Notes: generated by a model from the sequence alone, not told the origin. A stretch of DNA of 64,000 nt from Bin5 sp022827195 (GCA_965208275.1 OZ242331.1:1550001-1614000), one strand, 5' to 3'; shown: positions 48,187 to 57,420, numbered from the stretch's first letter. Translations and numbers: made by a program.

Positions 48187-51100
48187 CTAGAGCGTTACGG
48201 CTGCGGCCGGCTGCAGGGGTTCTTCCGCGACCTCAGCGATTTCATCGCCATCCAGCTGCAGACTTATGACCCGGCTGACGCCGTCGTCGCCCATCGTTAT
48301 GCCGTAGATGGCATTCGCGCCCTCGAGCGTGCGTCGATTGTGGGTGATCACGATGAACTGGGTCTGTTTGCTCAAAGATTCCAGCGCGTCTCGAAATCTG
48401 TCCACGTTGGCCTCGTCCAGCGTGGCGTCAACTTCGTCGAGAATGCAGAAAGGCGTCGGGCTGACGCGCAATATGGCAAAGACGAGGGCGCTGGCCGTCA
48501 GCGAACGTTCGCCTCCCGAAAGCAGGTCCAGACTCTGAGGCCGCTTGCCCGGGGGCCGAGCGAAGATCTCTATGCCAGTATTCAGGATGTCATCAGTGTC
48601 GGTCACTCTCACCTCGGCCCGGCCGCCCGGCAGAAGCAGCTTGAAGTAGCGCGTAAACTCTTTGGAGACGGCATCGAAAGTGCTCCGCAAAGTGCTTTCC
48701 ATCCGCGTGTCCAGTTCTCCGATGATCTTCCTGAGGTCTCGGGCCGCTTCTTCCAGATCCTTCGACTGCGTTTGCAGGAAACCGAAACGGTCTGCCGCTT
48801 TTTCGTACTCTCGCGGCGCCTCCGGGTTGACATTGCTTAAGCGCTGCAGGCGGGAGCGAGTTTCTTTCACCTCATCTCTGAGGTTCGCAGGAAGCTGATG
48901 GACGACCGGGAGTTGGGCCACGAGAGCGTGCCAGGGAAGCGGCGGCTGATAGGCCAGACCGTCTGCCTCTGCCATCTCTGCCAGCCCGAAATCCTGGCGG
49001 ATTTCCCGGCGCAGGCTGTCCAGCCTGTCTTCCGCGCGCTGCAGCGCGAGGCGGGAGCTGTTCCAGGCGGCTTCTACCTGCACGAGAGACTGCTGCACCG
49101 CCCGCTCTTCGCTTTCCGCCTGCTCCTGTTCCTTCGCCAGAAGTCGCAGGTTCGACTCCCAGGGACCCAGCACGCCTTCGAGTCTGGCCAGCTGGCTGTG
49201 ATAGGCACGTTCATTGCCTGAGACTTCATCGATCTGGTTGCGAAGTTGCCCGGCCTCCTGCTGCAGATTCTCCAACCGGTGGATCTTCGACTGGTACTGG
49301 CTGTCCAACTGCTTCAGCGTCCTTCCCTGCTCTTCGATGAGAGCACGCTTGCTGTTCAACTGTGCCTCGGCGGCCGCAGCTTCGGCGCGCAGGTCGGCCA
49401 GTTGGCTTAACAGCTCCTCGGGGCGGGCCCGGGTCGCTTCCGCTTCGGCCTGGCCAGCCCGAAGAGCGGCGGCTTTTCGTTCCTCAGCCGCCGTCTCCAA
49501 CTGGGTTTGCAAAGCGTCCACCTGCGGCTTCAGCTCGTCCAGGTCTTTGCCGGACTGTTCGAGCATCCGCTCGTGCCACTCTACCGCCTGCCGCGCCCGG
49601 TCCGCCTGCAGCCGGGCCTGCTCCGTAGAGGACCGCAGTTTTTGCGCTTGCTGGCGGTGCTTCCTTTCCTCCTCCTCCAGGGCAAGCATCGCACGCCTTT
49701 CGCCGTCGATCTGCTTCCGCAAGGACTGCGTCCTGCCGGCGGCCGTCTCGGCCTCTTCGCGCACGGCGGCGAGCTCTGCAGACAACTCGCGGGCCTCACG
49801 TTCTCTGGCGAGCAACGCGGCCGGCGGCCCGGTCTTGCTCTCCCCGCCCGTGACCGCGCCGCTGGGCCGAATGATCTCTCCCTCCAGCGTGACGACGGTA
49901 GGCAGCGGCAAGGTTGCCGCCCCGCGCCCATTTCGACCCGTATCCGAATGTGTGCTGCGCCTCGCGTCGAGGGCCCGGCGGGCTGCGGCCAGATCGTCGG
50001 CAATCCAGACACGTTGCAGGAGCTGCCTCACCGCCGCACTCACATTGTCCTTGTACCGGACGAGCTCAGCCGCGTTGCCTACGATGCCGTCAATGTCGGG
50101 CGCGGGAATCGGTCTGTCCGAGCGCAGCCGGTCCAAGGGCAGGAAGGTTGCGCGCCCCGAGCGCGAACGCTTCAGGAACTCTATCGCGCCGTGAGCTTCG
50201 CGCCAGGTTTCGGCGATCAGGTTTTGCAATGCCCCGCCGAGGGCGGCTTCGGTCGCCCGTTCCAGCCTGGGATCGACTTCCAGCTGGGAAGCAACTGTGC
50301 CGAGAATGCCGGTCAGGCCGCCGTCCCTGGCTGCCTGCAGGACCGCGCGCACGCCGCTGCCATATCCCGCGCTCTCGCTGCGAAGCCGCTGCAACAACTC
50401 AAGCCGGGCCTGCATCCGGTCGACCCTTCTTGCCGCCAGCTGGCGGATCTCCTCCCCTTCGCGCAGCGACCGTTCCAGGGTAGAAACTGAAGCTGCCCGT
50501 TCCGCGGCCTGCGCCTGATTTCGGTTGACCTGCGCGTCGAGCGCGGCGGTATCGGACTCCTGCTTGCTCAGCGCGGCCTCTGCGCGTTCGGCATCCTGGC
50601 GTCGGGTCTGAAGATCCGCTGTCAACCGGTCACGCGCTTCCGCGCCGGCGGACAGCCTTTCTCCCATCTGCTCCAGCATGCTGTGCCGTTCGGCAATCTG
50701 TCTCCCGATGCGGTTGAGCGCCGCCTGGGACTCGCGCCAGCTTTGCTCGCGTTGCTGCCGGTCCCGCTGCTGTTCGGCGAGGCGGACCTGAATCTCCTCG
50801 ACGGCGCGAAGAGCGCGCCGGCACTGGGGTTCGGCCTCTTCAAACTCAGAGCGCAGAGCTACGAGGCGAGTCTGACCGGCCTCGCGCCCCGCCTTCAGTT
50901 CGGCACAGTCCGCCGCCAATTCATCGCTACGTTCGACAAGCTGGCGGAGTCGTTCTTCGGCAACAGCCAGGCGCCGACCAACCTCATCCAGTTGCCTGCG
51001 ACGGTCACCGACGACCTTCTCCTGTTCATCCACTCTGCTCCGCAGCTCTGCCCGACGGGACCGCAGCGAATCTATGTTCTTGTGAATCGAGTTCAGCCGT

Positions 51101-51882
51101 TCGCGGCGCAGCCCGGCGGAACGCTGATCGACCTCTGCCTTCTGCCGTGCTTCATTGAGCTTGTCGATCGCGCGATGCCATTGGTAGCCGTGCCAAGTAT
51201 GGAGAAGGCCCTCCAGGTCCTCTTCAATCTGACTGCGTTCTCGGGCTCGTTCGGCCTGGCGCTTCAGGTATCTGAGCTGGGGCGCAAGCTCTGCAATGAT
51301 GTCGTAGACTCGTTCGAGGTTCTGCTGGGTTGCATCCAGCCGTCTCAGCGCGACAGTCCTCTTCTGCTGGTAACCGGTGATTCCGGCGGCCTCTTCGAAC
51401 AGCGTGCGCCGCTCTTCCGGCTTAAGACTCAGTACGCGGTCGATCAAGCCCTGCCCGATCACAACGTAGGCGCGATTTCCGAGACCGCTCGGCGCCAGGA
51501 GCTGCGTTATGTCCTGCAACCGAACGCGCTGGCCGTTCAGCAAGTATTCGTTGTCCCCGTCGCGGTAGGCGCGGCGGGTAATCTCAACCTCGCTGAAGTC
51601 AATATTGAGTTCGCCATCGCTGTTGTCCAGCACGAGGCTGACCGAAGCCATGCCCAGCCGGGCCCGCCTATCGCTGCCGGAAAAGATCACGTCGACCGTC
51701 TTGCGCGACCGCAGCAGGCCGAAACTCTGCTCGCCCAGGCACCAGCGCACCGCGTCTGCGACGTTGCTTTTGCCGCAGCCATTCGGCCCCACGATCGCAG
51801 TCATGCCTTGGTCGAAGACAAGCTCCGCGGCGTGTGCAAACGTCTTGAACCCTTTGATCTGTACGCGTTTGACTCTCAGCAT
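48187..51882 (-). CDS. smc: Chromosome segregation ATPase SMC
   Basis: 1231 residues, complete. Walker A GPNGCGKSN is at 32-40 in the N-terminal head. Two long coiled coils flank the hinge (about 505-680, with GLTGILGTVASQLEVDPRLERATEAALGGALQNLI and GEIIRPSGAVTGGES). The C-terminal head carries the signature LLSGGERSLTASALVFA and Walker B FCILDEVDATLDEANVDRF, followed by FIVITHNRRTLEGA. It condenses and segregates chromosomes with ScpA and ScpB, which are not in this window. The many plus-strand open frames over this gene are shadows of the coiled coil. Confidence 0.97.
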   Translation of the reverse strand: MLRVKRVQIKGFKTFAHAAELVFDQGMTAIVGPNGCGKSNVADAVRWCLGEQSFGLLRSRKTVDVIFSGSDRRARLGMASVSLVLDNSDGELNIDFSEVEITRRAYRDGDNEYLLNGQRVRLQDITQLLAPSGLGNRAYVVIGQGLIDRVLSLKPEERRTLFEEAAGITGYQQKRTVALRRLDATQQNLERVYDIIAELAPQLRYLKRQAERARERSQIEEDLEGLLHTWHGYQWHRAIDKLNEARQKAEVDQRSAGLRRERLNSIHKNIDSLRSRRAELRSRVDEQEKVVGDRRRQLDEVGRRLAVAEERLRQLVERSDELAADCAELKAGREAGQTRLVALRSEFEEAEPQCRRALRAVEEIQVRLAEQQRDRQQREQSWRESQAALNRIGRQIAERHSMLEQMGERLSAGAEARDRLTADLQTRRQDAERAEAALSKQESDTAALDAQVNRNQAQAAERAASVSTLERSLREGEEIRQLAARRVDRMQARLELLQRLRSESAGYGSGVRAVLQAARDGGLTGILGTVASQLEVDPRLERATEAALGGALQNLIAETWREAHGAIEFLKRSRSGRATFLPLDRLRSDRPIPAPDIDGIVGNAAELVRYKDNVSAAVRQLLQRVWIADDLAAARRALDARRSTHSDTGRNGRGAATLPLPTVVTLEGEIIRPSGAVTGGESKTGPPAALLAREREARELSAELAAVREEAETAAGRTQSLRKQIDGERRAMLALEEEERKHRQQAQKLRSSTEQARLQADRARQAVEWHERMLEQSGKDLDELKPQVDALQTQLETAAEERKAAALRAGQAEAEATRARPEELLSQLADLRAEAAAAEAQLNSKRALIEEQGRTLKQLDSQYQSKIHRLENLQQEAGQLRNQIDEVSGNERAYHSQLARLEGVLGPWESNLRLLAKEQEQAESEERAVQQSLVQVEAAWNSSRLALQRAEDRLDSLRREIRQDFGLAEMAEADGLAYQPPLPWHALVAQLPVVHQLPANLRDEVKETRSRLQRLSNVNPEAPREYEKAADRFGFLQTQSKDLEEAARDLRKIIGELDTRMESTLRSTFDAVSKEFTRYFKLLLPGGRAEVRVTDTDDILNTGIEIFARPPGKRPQSLDLLSGGERSLTASALVFAILRVSPTPFCILDEVDATLDEANVDRFRDALESLSKQTQFIVITHNRRTLEGANAIYGITMGDDGVSRVISLQLDGDEIAEVAEEPLQPAAAVTL

Positions 51883-52114
51883 AAGTTGGGGCGCGCAACT
51901 GAGCGCAAATCGGCTAACTTGATGCGACTAGCGTTTTCGGAAGACCCGTCGCAGGCAAGAATGTGTAGTTGCGATTCTGCGACTGGATATGCACATTGGG
52001 TCGAGCAAGCCTTAGCATCCGGCCATTGGCCGCGATTGCGAATTGACTGCGCCCGTTTGGTCCGGCCCTCGCATGCGACCCACGATTGCAGAAGCCGACC
52101 GGTTCGTCGAGGGC
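51883..52114. other. Intergenic region before smc
   Basis: 232 bp between the end of the membrane-protein gene and the smc start, both on the minus strand. No clear promoter or gene was recognised. Confidence 0.4.
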
Positions 52115-52882
52115 TCAATAGCCCCAAACGCCCTTCCAGAGCCCGGGAATCGTGTATTCGAGTACAAGGCCCAGTGCAACCAGGATGATGGAGAGTCCCG
52201 TGAACCGGCGATACCTGCCGATGTAGAAGGCTGGACTCCAGTTATTGGTCAGAAGCGGCTGAGCCAGCAGAACCACGAGCCCGGCGTGGCCGGCAATCGT
52301 CATTACGCGCCAAGGCATCAAGCCGACCAGAAGCGTTGCGGGACCGCCGGACGCCATGAGGCCAACCACAAAGCCAAGCTCGTTTACTGCGCGCGTAAGC
52401 AGCCAGACACCGACCAGGCCGGCCGTGAGAAGACTGCCAAGCAGGACGAGGATGAACTCTCCCAGCCGCGCCAGCGGACTTGCCAGAACCGGCTCCTGCA
52501 GGCCCCCGCCAGAGTGCAGCCAAAGCAGCAATGTTTCGTAGTAGCTGAATCCGTCGTGAATTGCACGGTCAAACGGTCGCGGCAGGAGCGTCGTGCCAAT
52601 TGACATGATCAGGAACTGCAGCAGCAGCCATATCGAAACGACCAGGACCCCTCTGTAGATTCTCCCGCGCCGAAGCGGAATGGCCAGAAAAACTGTCAGT
52701 GCCACAGTCTGAAGGACCGGTAGAAGGTTCGGCTGTCCCAAAAAGGCGGGCAGAAAGGTGGTTAGAAAGCAAAAGATTCCCAGCGTGACGTAAAAGACAG
52801 GGTCTGCTGTCAGATCATATCTTCGCCGGCTGGTCATGCCGTTGGCACCGCCGGCCGACGACGAAGAGACACGATTAGGCAT
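52115..52882 (-). CDS. Multi-span membrane protein, unknown
   Basis: 255 residues with about six hydrophobic segments: FYVTLGIFCFLTTFLPAFLG, LLPVLQTVALTVFLAIPL, YRGVLVVSIWLLLQFLIMSIG, LGEFILVLLGSLLTAGLVGVWLL, VVGLMASGGPATLLVGLMPW, MTIAGHAGLVVLLAQPLL and GLSIILVALGLVLEYTI. A long loop (about 100-130) holds TLLPRPFDRAIHDGFSYYETLLLWLHSGGG. No family recognised. The ATG at 52882 coincides with the predicted transcription start, so the mRNA may be leaderless. Same strand as smc, 232 bp apart. Confidence 0.75.
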   Translation of the reverse strand: MPNRVSSSSAGGANGMTSRRRYDLTADPVFYVTLGIFCFLTTFLPAFLGQPNLLPVLQTVALTVFLAIPLRRGRIYRGVLVVSIWLLLQFLIMSIGTTLLPRPFDRAIHDGFSYYETLLLWLHSGGGLQEPVLASPLARLGEFILVLLGSLLTAGLVGVWLLTRAVNELGFVVGLMASGGPATLLVGLMPWRVMTIAGHAGLVVLLAQPLLTNNWSPAFYIGRYRRFTGLSIILVALGLVLEYTIPGLWKGVWGY

Positions 52883-52888
52883 TCTACA

Positions 52889-52894
52889 ATTATA
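52889..52894 (-). promoter_or_regulatory. -10 box placing +1 on the ATG of the membrane protein
   Basis: TATAAT on the minus strand (52894-52889), then six bases to the A of ATG 52882. The -35 region is weak (TTTCGCC/CTGCGC area). No ribosome site can exist between them. Confidence 0.55.
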
Positions 52895-53060
52895 TCATTG
52901 CGTTCTTTGCGCAGGCGAAATCCCAAAAGGAAGAAGGCCGACAGCCCTGAAGCTGGATGCCGAAAACTGTTGACGCATGGCATCGGTTCACTCGCGAGCC
53001 GACACGCCTGAATTCCGAGGTCGAGCCTTAGGCCGAAGCAGCCTCAAGGGGTTCCTGTGG

Positions 53061-53066
53061 TATACT
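53061..53066 (+). promoter_or_regulatory. Possible -10 box of the molybdopterin gene
   Basis: TATACT in the context CTGTGGTATACTTG. It lies inside the longest open frame of the next gene and argues that its true start is downstream (TTG 53151). Confidence 0.4.
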
Positions 53067-53150
53067 TGCCTGATTGAAGAAGCGTTTGGCCGTTTGAGGG
53101 CACCGCGCGCGGAGGCCGGACGGTCGGATAAGGTCGCTCCGGAGGTCCAA

Positions 53151-53819
53151 TTGAGGGAGGATTCCCATCTTCCGACAGAGACCAGGCAGACGGCCCTCTC
53201 CCAGCCGCCGGGTGTGGCGGCGGTGGTCGCGGCGGCCGGGTTCAGCCGCCGTATGGGCCGGTTCAAGCCTCTGCTACCTTGGGGCCGAAGCACTGTCATC
53301 GAGGCGGCGGCCGACGCGCTGATCGGCGGCGGGGCGTCCCCGGTGCTCGTCGTTGTAGGGCACAGGGGGGCGGAGATCGCTGAGCGCCTGGCTGGCGTAA
53401 CGGCCGGCGTCGTGTTTAATCCCGACTACGCGCGCAACGAAATGCTGCGTTCCTTCCAGGTGGGCGTTGAAGCGCTTCTGGGCGAAAACCGGCCGCTCGG
53501 GGGATCGCTGCTGGCGCTGGGCGACCAGCCGCACATTCCCGTCGCCGTGGTCCGGCGCATTATTGGCTGCGCGGCTGAGAATGTCGACTCGATCGTGGTG
53601 CCCAGCCACAATCGCCGGCGCGGCCACCCGGTGTTTCTGCCGCGTCGACTCTTCGCAGATCTGCTCAGGATGAAGGAAGGGCAGTCGCTGCGAAACCTGC
53701 TGAACGGTCACGCCGAAGAGATCGTATACGTTAATGTTAAGGGTGACAGTGTGCGCCGGGATATGGATTTGCCGGCCGAGTATGAGGCGCTGCGCGCAGA
53801 GTTCGAAGGGACGGAGTAG
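53151..53819 (+). CDS. MocA-like molybdenum cofactor nucleotidyltransferase
   Basis: 222 residues. The NTP-transferase loop is VAAVVAAAGFSRRMGRFKPLLPWG with L-AAG-S-RMG-K, followed by ALGDQPHIP (metal-binding Asp) and PSHNRRRGHPVFLP. Similarity is to MocA/MobA-like cytidylyltransferases that add CMP to Mo-molybdopterin for xanthine dehydrogenase-type enzymes. The open frame begins at 52977, but TTG 53151 follows GGAGG by 5 nt and the residues before it are unmatched. An XdhC-type gene follows 40 bp later, which fits. Confidence 0.82.
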   Translation: MREDSHLPTETRQTALSQPPGVAAVVAAAGFSRRMGRFKPLLPWGRSTVIEAAADALIGGGASPVLVVVGHRGAEIAERLAGVTAGVVFNPDYARNEMLRSFQVGVEALLGENRPLGGSLLALGDQPHIPVAVVRRIIGCAAENVDSIVVPSHNRRRGHPVFLPRRLFADLLRMKEGQSLRNLLNGHAEEIVYVNVKGDSVRRDMDLPAEYEALRAEFEGTE

Positions 53820-53859
53820 ACCGCTAAGGTCGCGCACCAATGCGAGGAGTCAGACACAA

Positions 53860-54231
53860 TTGAATGCAACTTTTTACCGCCATTTGCAGGGCATGCTGGA
53901 CGAAGAGCTGCCGGTAGCCGTGGCGACAATCATCGAGGCCAAAGGATCAGTTCCCCGCGAAGTCGGCGCAAAGATGATCATCCATCCGCTGGGCCGGCAT
54001 GTCGGAACGGTCGGAGGCGGGTGTGGGGAGGCCGACGTAATCCGCGCCGGGCTTGACGTGATCGAGAGCGGGCTGCCGCGCACGGTTCACGTGGACTTGA
54101 CCGAAGACATTTCGATGGAAAGCCTCGGCGTCTGCGGAGGCGTCATGGATGTCTTCATCGAGCGCTGGGGCGAAGCTGAGGACGGCACTGCCCCAGCCGG
54201 CGCGTATCTGCCCTCCGGAGATTCCGCATAG
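53860..54231 (+). CDS. XdhC/CoxI N-domain protein (single domain)
   Basis: 123 residues. It contains only the N-terminal XdhC_CoxI domain: AVATIIEAKGSVPREVGAKMIIHPLGRHVGTVGGGCGEADVI, with the conserved SxPR and the GGGC-E cysteine. The Rossmann XdhC_C domain is absent and is encoded in the separate gene at 55268. Such split pairs help insert the sulfurated molybdenum cofactor into hydroxylases. TTG 53860 follows GAGGAG at 53844-53849; the earlier ATG is inside mocA. The stop is followed by the reverse-strand terC. Confidence 0.82.
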   Translation: MNATFYRHLQGMLDEELPVAVATIIEAKGSVPREVGAKMIIHPLGRHVGTVGGGCGEADVIRAGLDVIESGLPRTVHVDLTEDISMESLGVCGGVMDVFIERWGEAEDGTAPAGAYLPSGDSA

Positions 54232-54268
54232 CCGGCGCGTCCGCAGCGCCACCCCGACCGCGACCTGC

Positions 54269-55036
54269 CTAACTGTCGTCCGGCTCGGTTCTCGGCAAGC
54301 GGCTGCGCAGGTGGACCGGCTGCGACTTCTCCCGTACGCGAATGTTGATCATCTCGACAACGAGTGAGAAGGCCATGGCAAAGTAGGCGTAGTTTTTGAT
54401 ATGCAGCTCCTCAACCGTCTCGTGCAGCCAGCCTTCCAGGACGAGAAGAAACCCGATCAGGATCAGGAACGCCAGGGCCAGTATCTTCATCGTGGGGTGC
54501 CGCTCGACATAGGCGGCGATCGGCCCGGCGAAGATGAGCATCACGGCGGCTGCGACGACCACGGCCGGCACCATCACCCACAGATTGCCCGAGATACCCA
54601 CCGCCGTTACCACCGAATCCAGCGAAAACACAATGTCGACGATCACGATCTGCACGAGTACGGAGGCGAGCGTTGCCACGCCTTTCGTCGTGCTGTCATG
54701 TTCGGCAGCTTCCAGTTTCTCGTGAATCTCATATGTGCTCTTGCCGATAAGGAAGAGGCCGCCGACAAGCAGGATCAGGTCCCGCCCCGAAACTTCGTGG
54801 GAGAAGATCTCGAACAAGGGAAATGTCAGGCGCATGATCCAGGTTATGCTGAAGAGAAGCACAAGTCGGGCGAGTACCGCCAGCCCGATGCCGGCAGAAC
54901 GGGCCCTGGCCTGCTGTCGTTCAGGCAGCTTTCCACTCAGGATGGCGATGAAGATCACGTTGTCGATGCCGAGCACGACTTCGAGCAGGACGAGTGTCAG
55001 GAGGGCGACGAGGTTTTCAGGCTGGAACAGTTCCAT
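54269..55036 (-). CDS. terC: TerC-family membrane protein
   Basis: 255 residues with about seven membrane helices. The family motif LLEVVLGIDNVIFIAILSGKLP is in the first helix and VDIVFSLDSVVTAVG in the fourth, each with paired acidic residues in the membrane. TerC/Alx proteins are linked to manganese export and tellurite resistance. The frame continues upstream to 55138, but ATG 55036 begins MELFQPENLVALLTL. It lies on the opposite strand between the two XdhC genes, so it interrupts what looks like one functional group. Confidence 0.9.
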   Translation of the reverse strand: MELFQPENLVALLTLVLLEVVLGIDNVIFIAILSGKLPERQQARARSAGIGLAVLARLVLLFSITWIMRLTFPLFEIFSHEVSGRDLILLVGGLFLIGKSTYEIHEKLEAAEHDSTTKGVATLASVLVQIVIVDIVFSLDSVVTAVGISGNLWVMVPAVVVAAAVMLIFAGPIAAYVERHPTMKILALAFLILIGFLLVLEGWLHETVEELHIKNYAYFAMAFSLVVEMINIRVREKSQPVHLRSRLPRTEPDDS

Positions 55037-55173
55037 ATCGCGGTCCCTATTTTGAATTAGCCCAACGAAATGTGAGGATGGTGCAATGCGCCGTTCACGG
55101 AGGTCCCGGGAGACCGGGAAATGAGAGGATTCTAGCATCTACCTCTTCGAATGCCCAACGATTGGTGATTGCC

Positions 55174-55215
55174 GACTCATTGACAGGGACTCATTGACAG
55201 GGACTCATTGACAGG
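55174..55215 (+). repeat. Three perfect 14-bp tandem repeats
   Basis: GACTCATTGACAGG occurs at 55174-55187, 55188-55201 and 55202-55215 with no mismatch, in the divergent region between terC and xdhC. Each unit includes a -35-like TTGACA. It could be an operator array or a slipped-strand tract. Confidence 0.95.
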
Positions 55216-55267
55216 AGACGTGAAGATTTCGATTGTGCCGGCGGCCCGGCGAAATCGAAGGCAAGCA

Positions 55268-56146
55268 ATGGAGAAGCGGACGCTCGAAGCGCTTATCGAC
55301 TCAATCGAAAGAAGGGAATCCGTTGGGCTGGTTACGGTGACTTCTGCCGGCGGCGATCTGGCCTCGTCTGCCGGTGGCCATGCAGTAGTCTGGCCGCAGG
55401 TGGAACGCGACCCGGTCGGCGAGCTCGGCCTCGGCCAGCACAGCAGCACCGTTCTGGCCGACGCCCGCAAGGCAATCGCGCAGAGAAGTCACAAGCGGCT
55501 CCGCTATGCCTTCGACGAGGGCGACGTCATCGTCTTTGTGGAGGTGCAGGCGCGCCCGCCGCACCTGATCATTGCCGGGGCCGGGCACATCGCCATTCCG
55601 CTAGCCTCGATCGCCAAGACCTGTGATTTCGCGGTCACCGTGTTGGACGACAGGCCGCAGTACGCCCATCGCACCCGCTTCCCCAGCGCTGATCAGGTTG
55701 TGGCCGGGCCGTTTCGACCCACACTGGCCGGGCTGCGACAGGGCAGGCCGGTTTTCGACAGCGACACATATCTCGTTCTGGTCACACGCGGGCATCAGCA
55801 CGATATCGACTGCCTGCTGGAGGTGCTGCACGATCCCGTCGCCTATTTGGGCATGATCGGCAGCCGCCGGCGAATTCGCGCCGTCTTTGAACTGCTGGAG
55901 CGGGAGCAGAACATTCCAGCAACCAGCTTTGATCACGTCCGTGCACCAATCGGCGTCGACATTGGGGCCATCACGCCGGCGGAGATCGCGGTCTGCATCA
56001 TGGCAGAGATGATTTGCGTGATGCGTGACGGGACGCTGCCGGGAATGAGCGAGCAGATCCAGCACGAACGTCTGAAACGGAGGGCGCGGGCGGCGGAAAC
56101 CACCGGCCGCGGCGATCACAGGCAGCCGGCCACCGAATCGGGCTGA
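55268..56146 (+). CDS. xdhC: XdhC-family accessory protein with Rossmann domain
   Basis: 292 residues. The C-terminal XdhC_C domain begins HLIIAGAGHIAIPLASIAKTCDFAVTVLDDRP (GAGH Rossmann motif) and continues through VTRGHQHDIDCLLEVL, YLGMIGSRRRIR and APIGVDIGAITPAEIAVCIMAEM. The N-terminal 110 residues are a divergent XdhC_CoxI region without the conserved GGGC-E. This complements the N-domain-only gene at 53860. ATG 55268 is preferred over GTG/TTG starts inside the 14-bp repeats; GAAGG lies about 7 nt before it. Confidence 0.86.
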   Translation: MEKRTLEALIDSIERRESVGLVTVTSAGGDLASSAGGHAVVWPQVERDPVGELGLGQHSSTVLADARKAIAQRSHKRLRYAFDEGDVIVFVEVQARPPHLIIAGAGHIAIPLASIAKTCDFAVTVLDDRPQYAHRTRFPSADQVVAGPFRPTLAGLRQGRPVFDSDTYLVLVTRGHQHDIDCLLEVLHDPVAYLGMIGSRRRIRAVFELLEREQNIPATSFDHVRAPIGVDIGAITPAEIAVCIMAEMICVMRDGTLPGMSEQIQHERLKRRARAAETTGRGDHRQPATESG

Positions 56147-56192
56147 CCAGGCAGGTCGCAGACTGCCAATTCCAGCCGGTAGAACAGACCTG

Positions 56193-56996
56193 ATGCCGCC
56201 AACAGCTGATATTCGAGCCTACAACCGCTTCGCCTGGGACCTGGCGGTCGAGCGCAAAAGCGTATGGACCGTTCCCGTTGATGCCGAAACAATCGCGGCC
56301 GCACGCCGCGACAACTGGCAGATCTCACTGACACCGACAAAGGCTGTGCCCCGGGACTGGTTTCCGTCGCTACGGGGGGCGCAAGTCCTGTGTCTTGCCG
56401 CCGGCGGCGGGCAGCAGGGGCCGGTACTGGCCGCGGCCGGTGAAAGCGCCGGCGCCCGCGTGACAGTGCTGGACAACTCTCCCCGTCAGTTGGCGCAAGA
56501 CCGTCTCGTTGCCCTAAGGGAGGGCCTGAATCTTGCCATCGTCGAAGGCGACATGCGCGATTTGAGCGCTTTCGCCGACGGGTGCTTCGACCTGGTCGTG
56601 AACCCTTGCTCCAACCTGTTTGTGCCCGACGTGCGGCCGGTCTGGCGCGAATGCGCGCGCGTGCTTGCAGAGGGAGGCGTCCTCGTGGCCGGCTTCGTAA
56701 ACCCGGTGCTCTACCTCTTCGACCAGGACGCGCACTGCGAAGCTGCGCCCGTGGTGCGCTACAAGCTGCCCTATTCCGACCTGTCCAGCATTTCGGAGAG
56801 CGAGCGGGACTCCTACATGCGGGCTGGGGAAGCGCTTGAGTTCGGCCACACACTCACCGACCAGATCGCAGGGCAACTCGATGCCGGGCTTGTACTGACC
56901 GGCTTCTACGAAGACCGCTGGGAGGGCCAGCCCCCGGCCGATTTTACCGACACCTATATCGCCACACGCACTGTCAAGGCCGGCTGGCACAGGTAG
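56193..56996 (+). CDS. SAM-dependent methyltransferase
   Basis: 267 residues, class I Rossmann methyltransferase. Motif I is VLCLAAGGGQQGPVLAAAG, motif II VTVLDNSPRQLAQDR with the acidic ribose-binding residue, and motif III EGDMRDLSAFADGCFDLVVNPCSNLFV. The N-terminal IRAYNRFAWDLAVERKSVWT cap and C-terminal half define the substrate, which is not predictable. It follows xdhC by 46 bp on the same strand. Confidence 0.85.
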   Translation: MPPTADIRAYNRFAWDLAVERKSVWTVPVDAETIAAARRDNWQISLTPTKAVPRDWFPSLRGAQVLCLAAGGGQQGPVLAAAGESAGARVTVLDNSPRQLAQDRLVALREGLNLAIVEGDMRDLSAFADGCFDLVVNPCSNLFVPDVRPVWRECARVLAEGGVLVAGFVNPVLYLFDQDAHCEAAPVVRYKLPYSDLSSISESERDSYMRAGEALEFGHTLTDQIAGQLDAGLVLTGFYEDRWEGQPPADFTDTYIATRTVKAGWHR

Positions 56997-57020
56997 CGAA
57001 ATAAATGCAGCAACCGTTTT

Positions 57021-57048
57021 TTGTCCTTTTGCAGGGCTGATTTACAAT
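57021..57048 (+). promoter_or_regulatory. Promoter of the 65-residue protein gene
   Basis: TTGTCC (57021-57026), 16 bp, TACAAT (57043-57048). Predicted +1 near 57055, about 120 nt before the ATG. Confidence 0.5.
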
Positions 57049-57173
57049 GGAAGTTGAACCCTGGAGCACTGGGCCGCCCTTCGTTCCTACGCCAATCGGC
57101 CGCTCGAACGCTTCGGGAGAAGCCTGAACACCTTGCATGGCAGCACCAACACAGAAGAAAGGAGCAAGACAAG

Positions 57174-57371
57174 ATGGCGTATGCCCACACGAACTCAAAG
57201 GGTAGAACCTACTATTTGCACTCACGCGAAACCACATTGCGAAACGGACGCCAGCAGACCCTCTATTTTTTCGCCAAAGAGGCGAAGGAAGGCTCGCTCG
57301 ACGCGGTGCCGGAGGGTTACGAGGTATCCGAAAGCAAGAATGGCCTGCCCGTGTTGAAACGTTCCAAGTAG
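57174..57371 (+). CDS. Conserved small protein, unknown role
   Basis: 65 residues, soluble: AYAHTNSKGRTYYLHSRETT, then YFFAKEAKEGSLDAVPEGYE and SESKNGLPVLKRSK. The KG(R/K)TYYLH and GYEVxExxxGxPVLKK pattern is seen in short proteins of several bacterial phyla with no assigned function. AAAGGAG lies before ATG 57174; the frame upstream is spurious. It has its own promoter and sits before sufE by 50 bp. Confidence 0.8.
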   Translation: MAYAHTNSKGRTYYLHSRETTLRNGRQQTLYFFAKEAKEGSLDAVPEGYEVSESKNGLPVLKRSK

Positions 57372-57420
57372 CGAGTCTACTCTGCCCTTTCGGCAAGGTG
57401 CACAAAGCCTTAGCGATAGC

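Noticed and set aside
49214..50194. Long plus-strand frames over smc
   Set aside because: Serine/arginine-rich shadows of the SMC coiled coil with no motifs.
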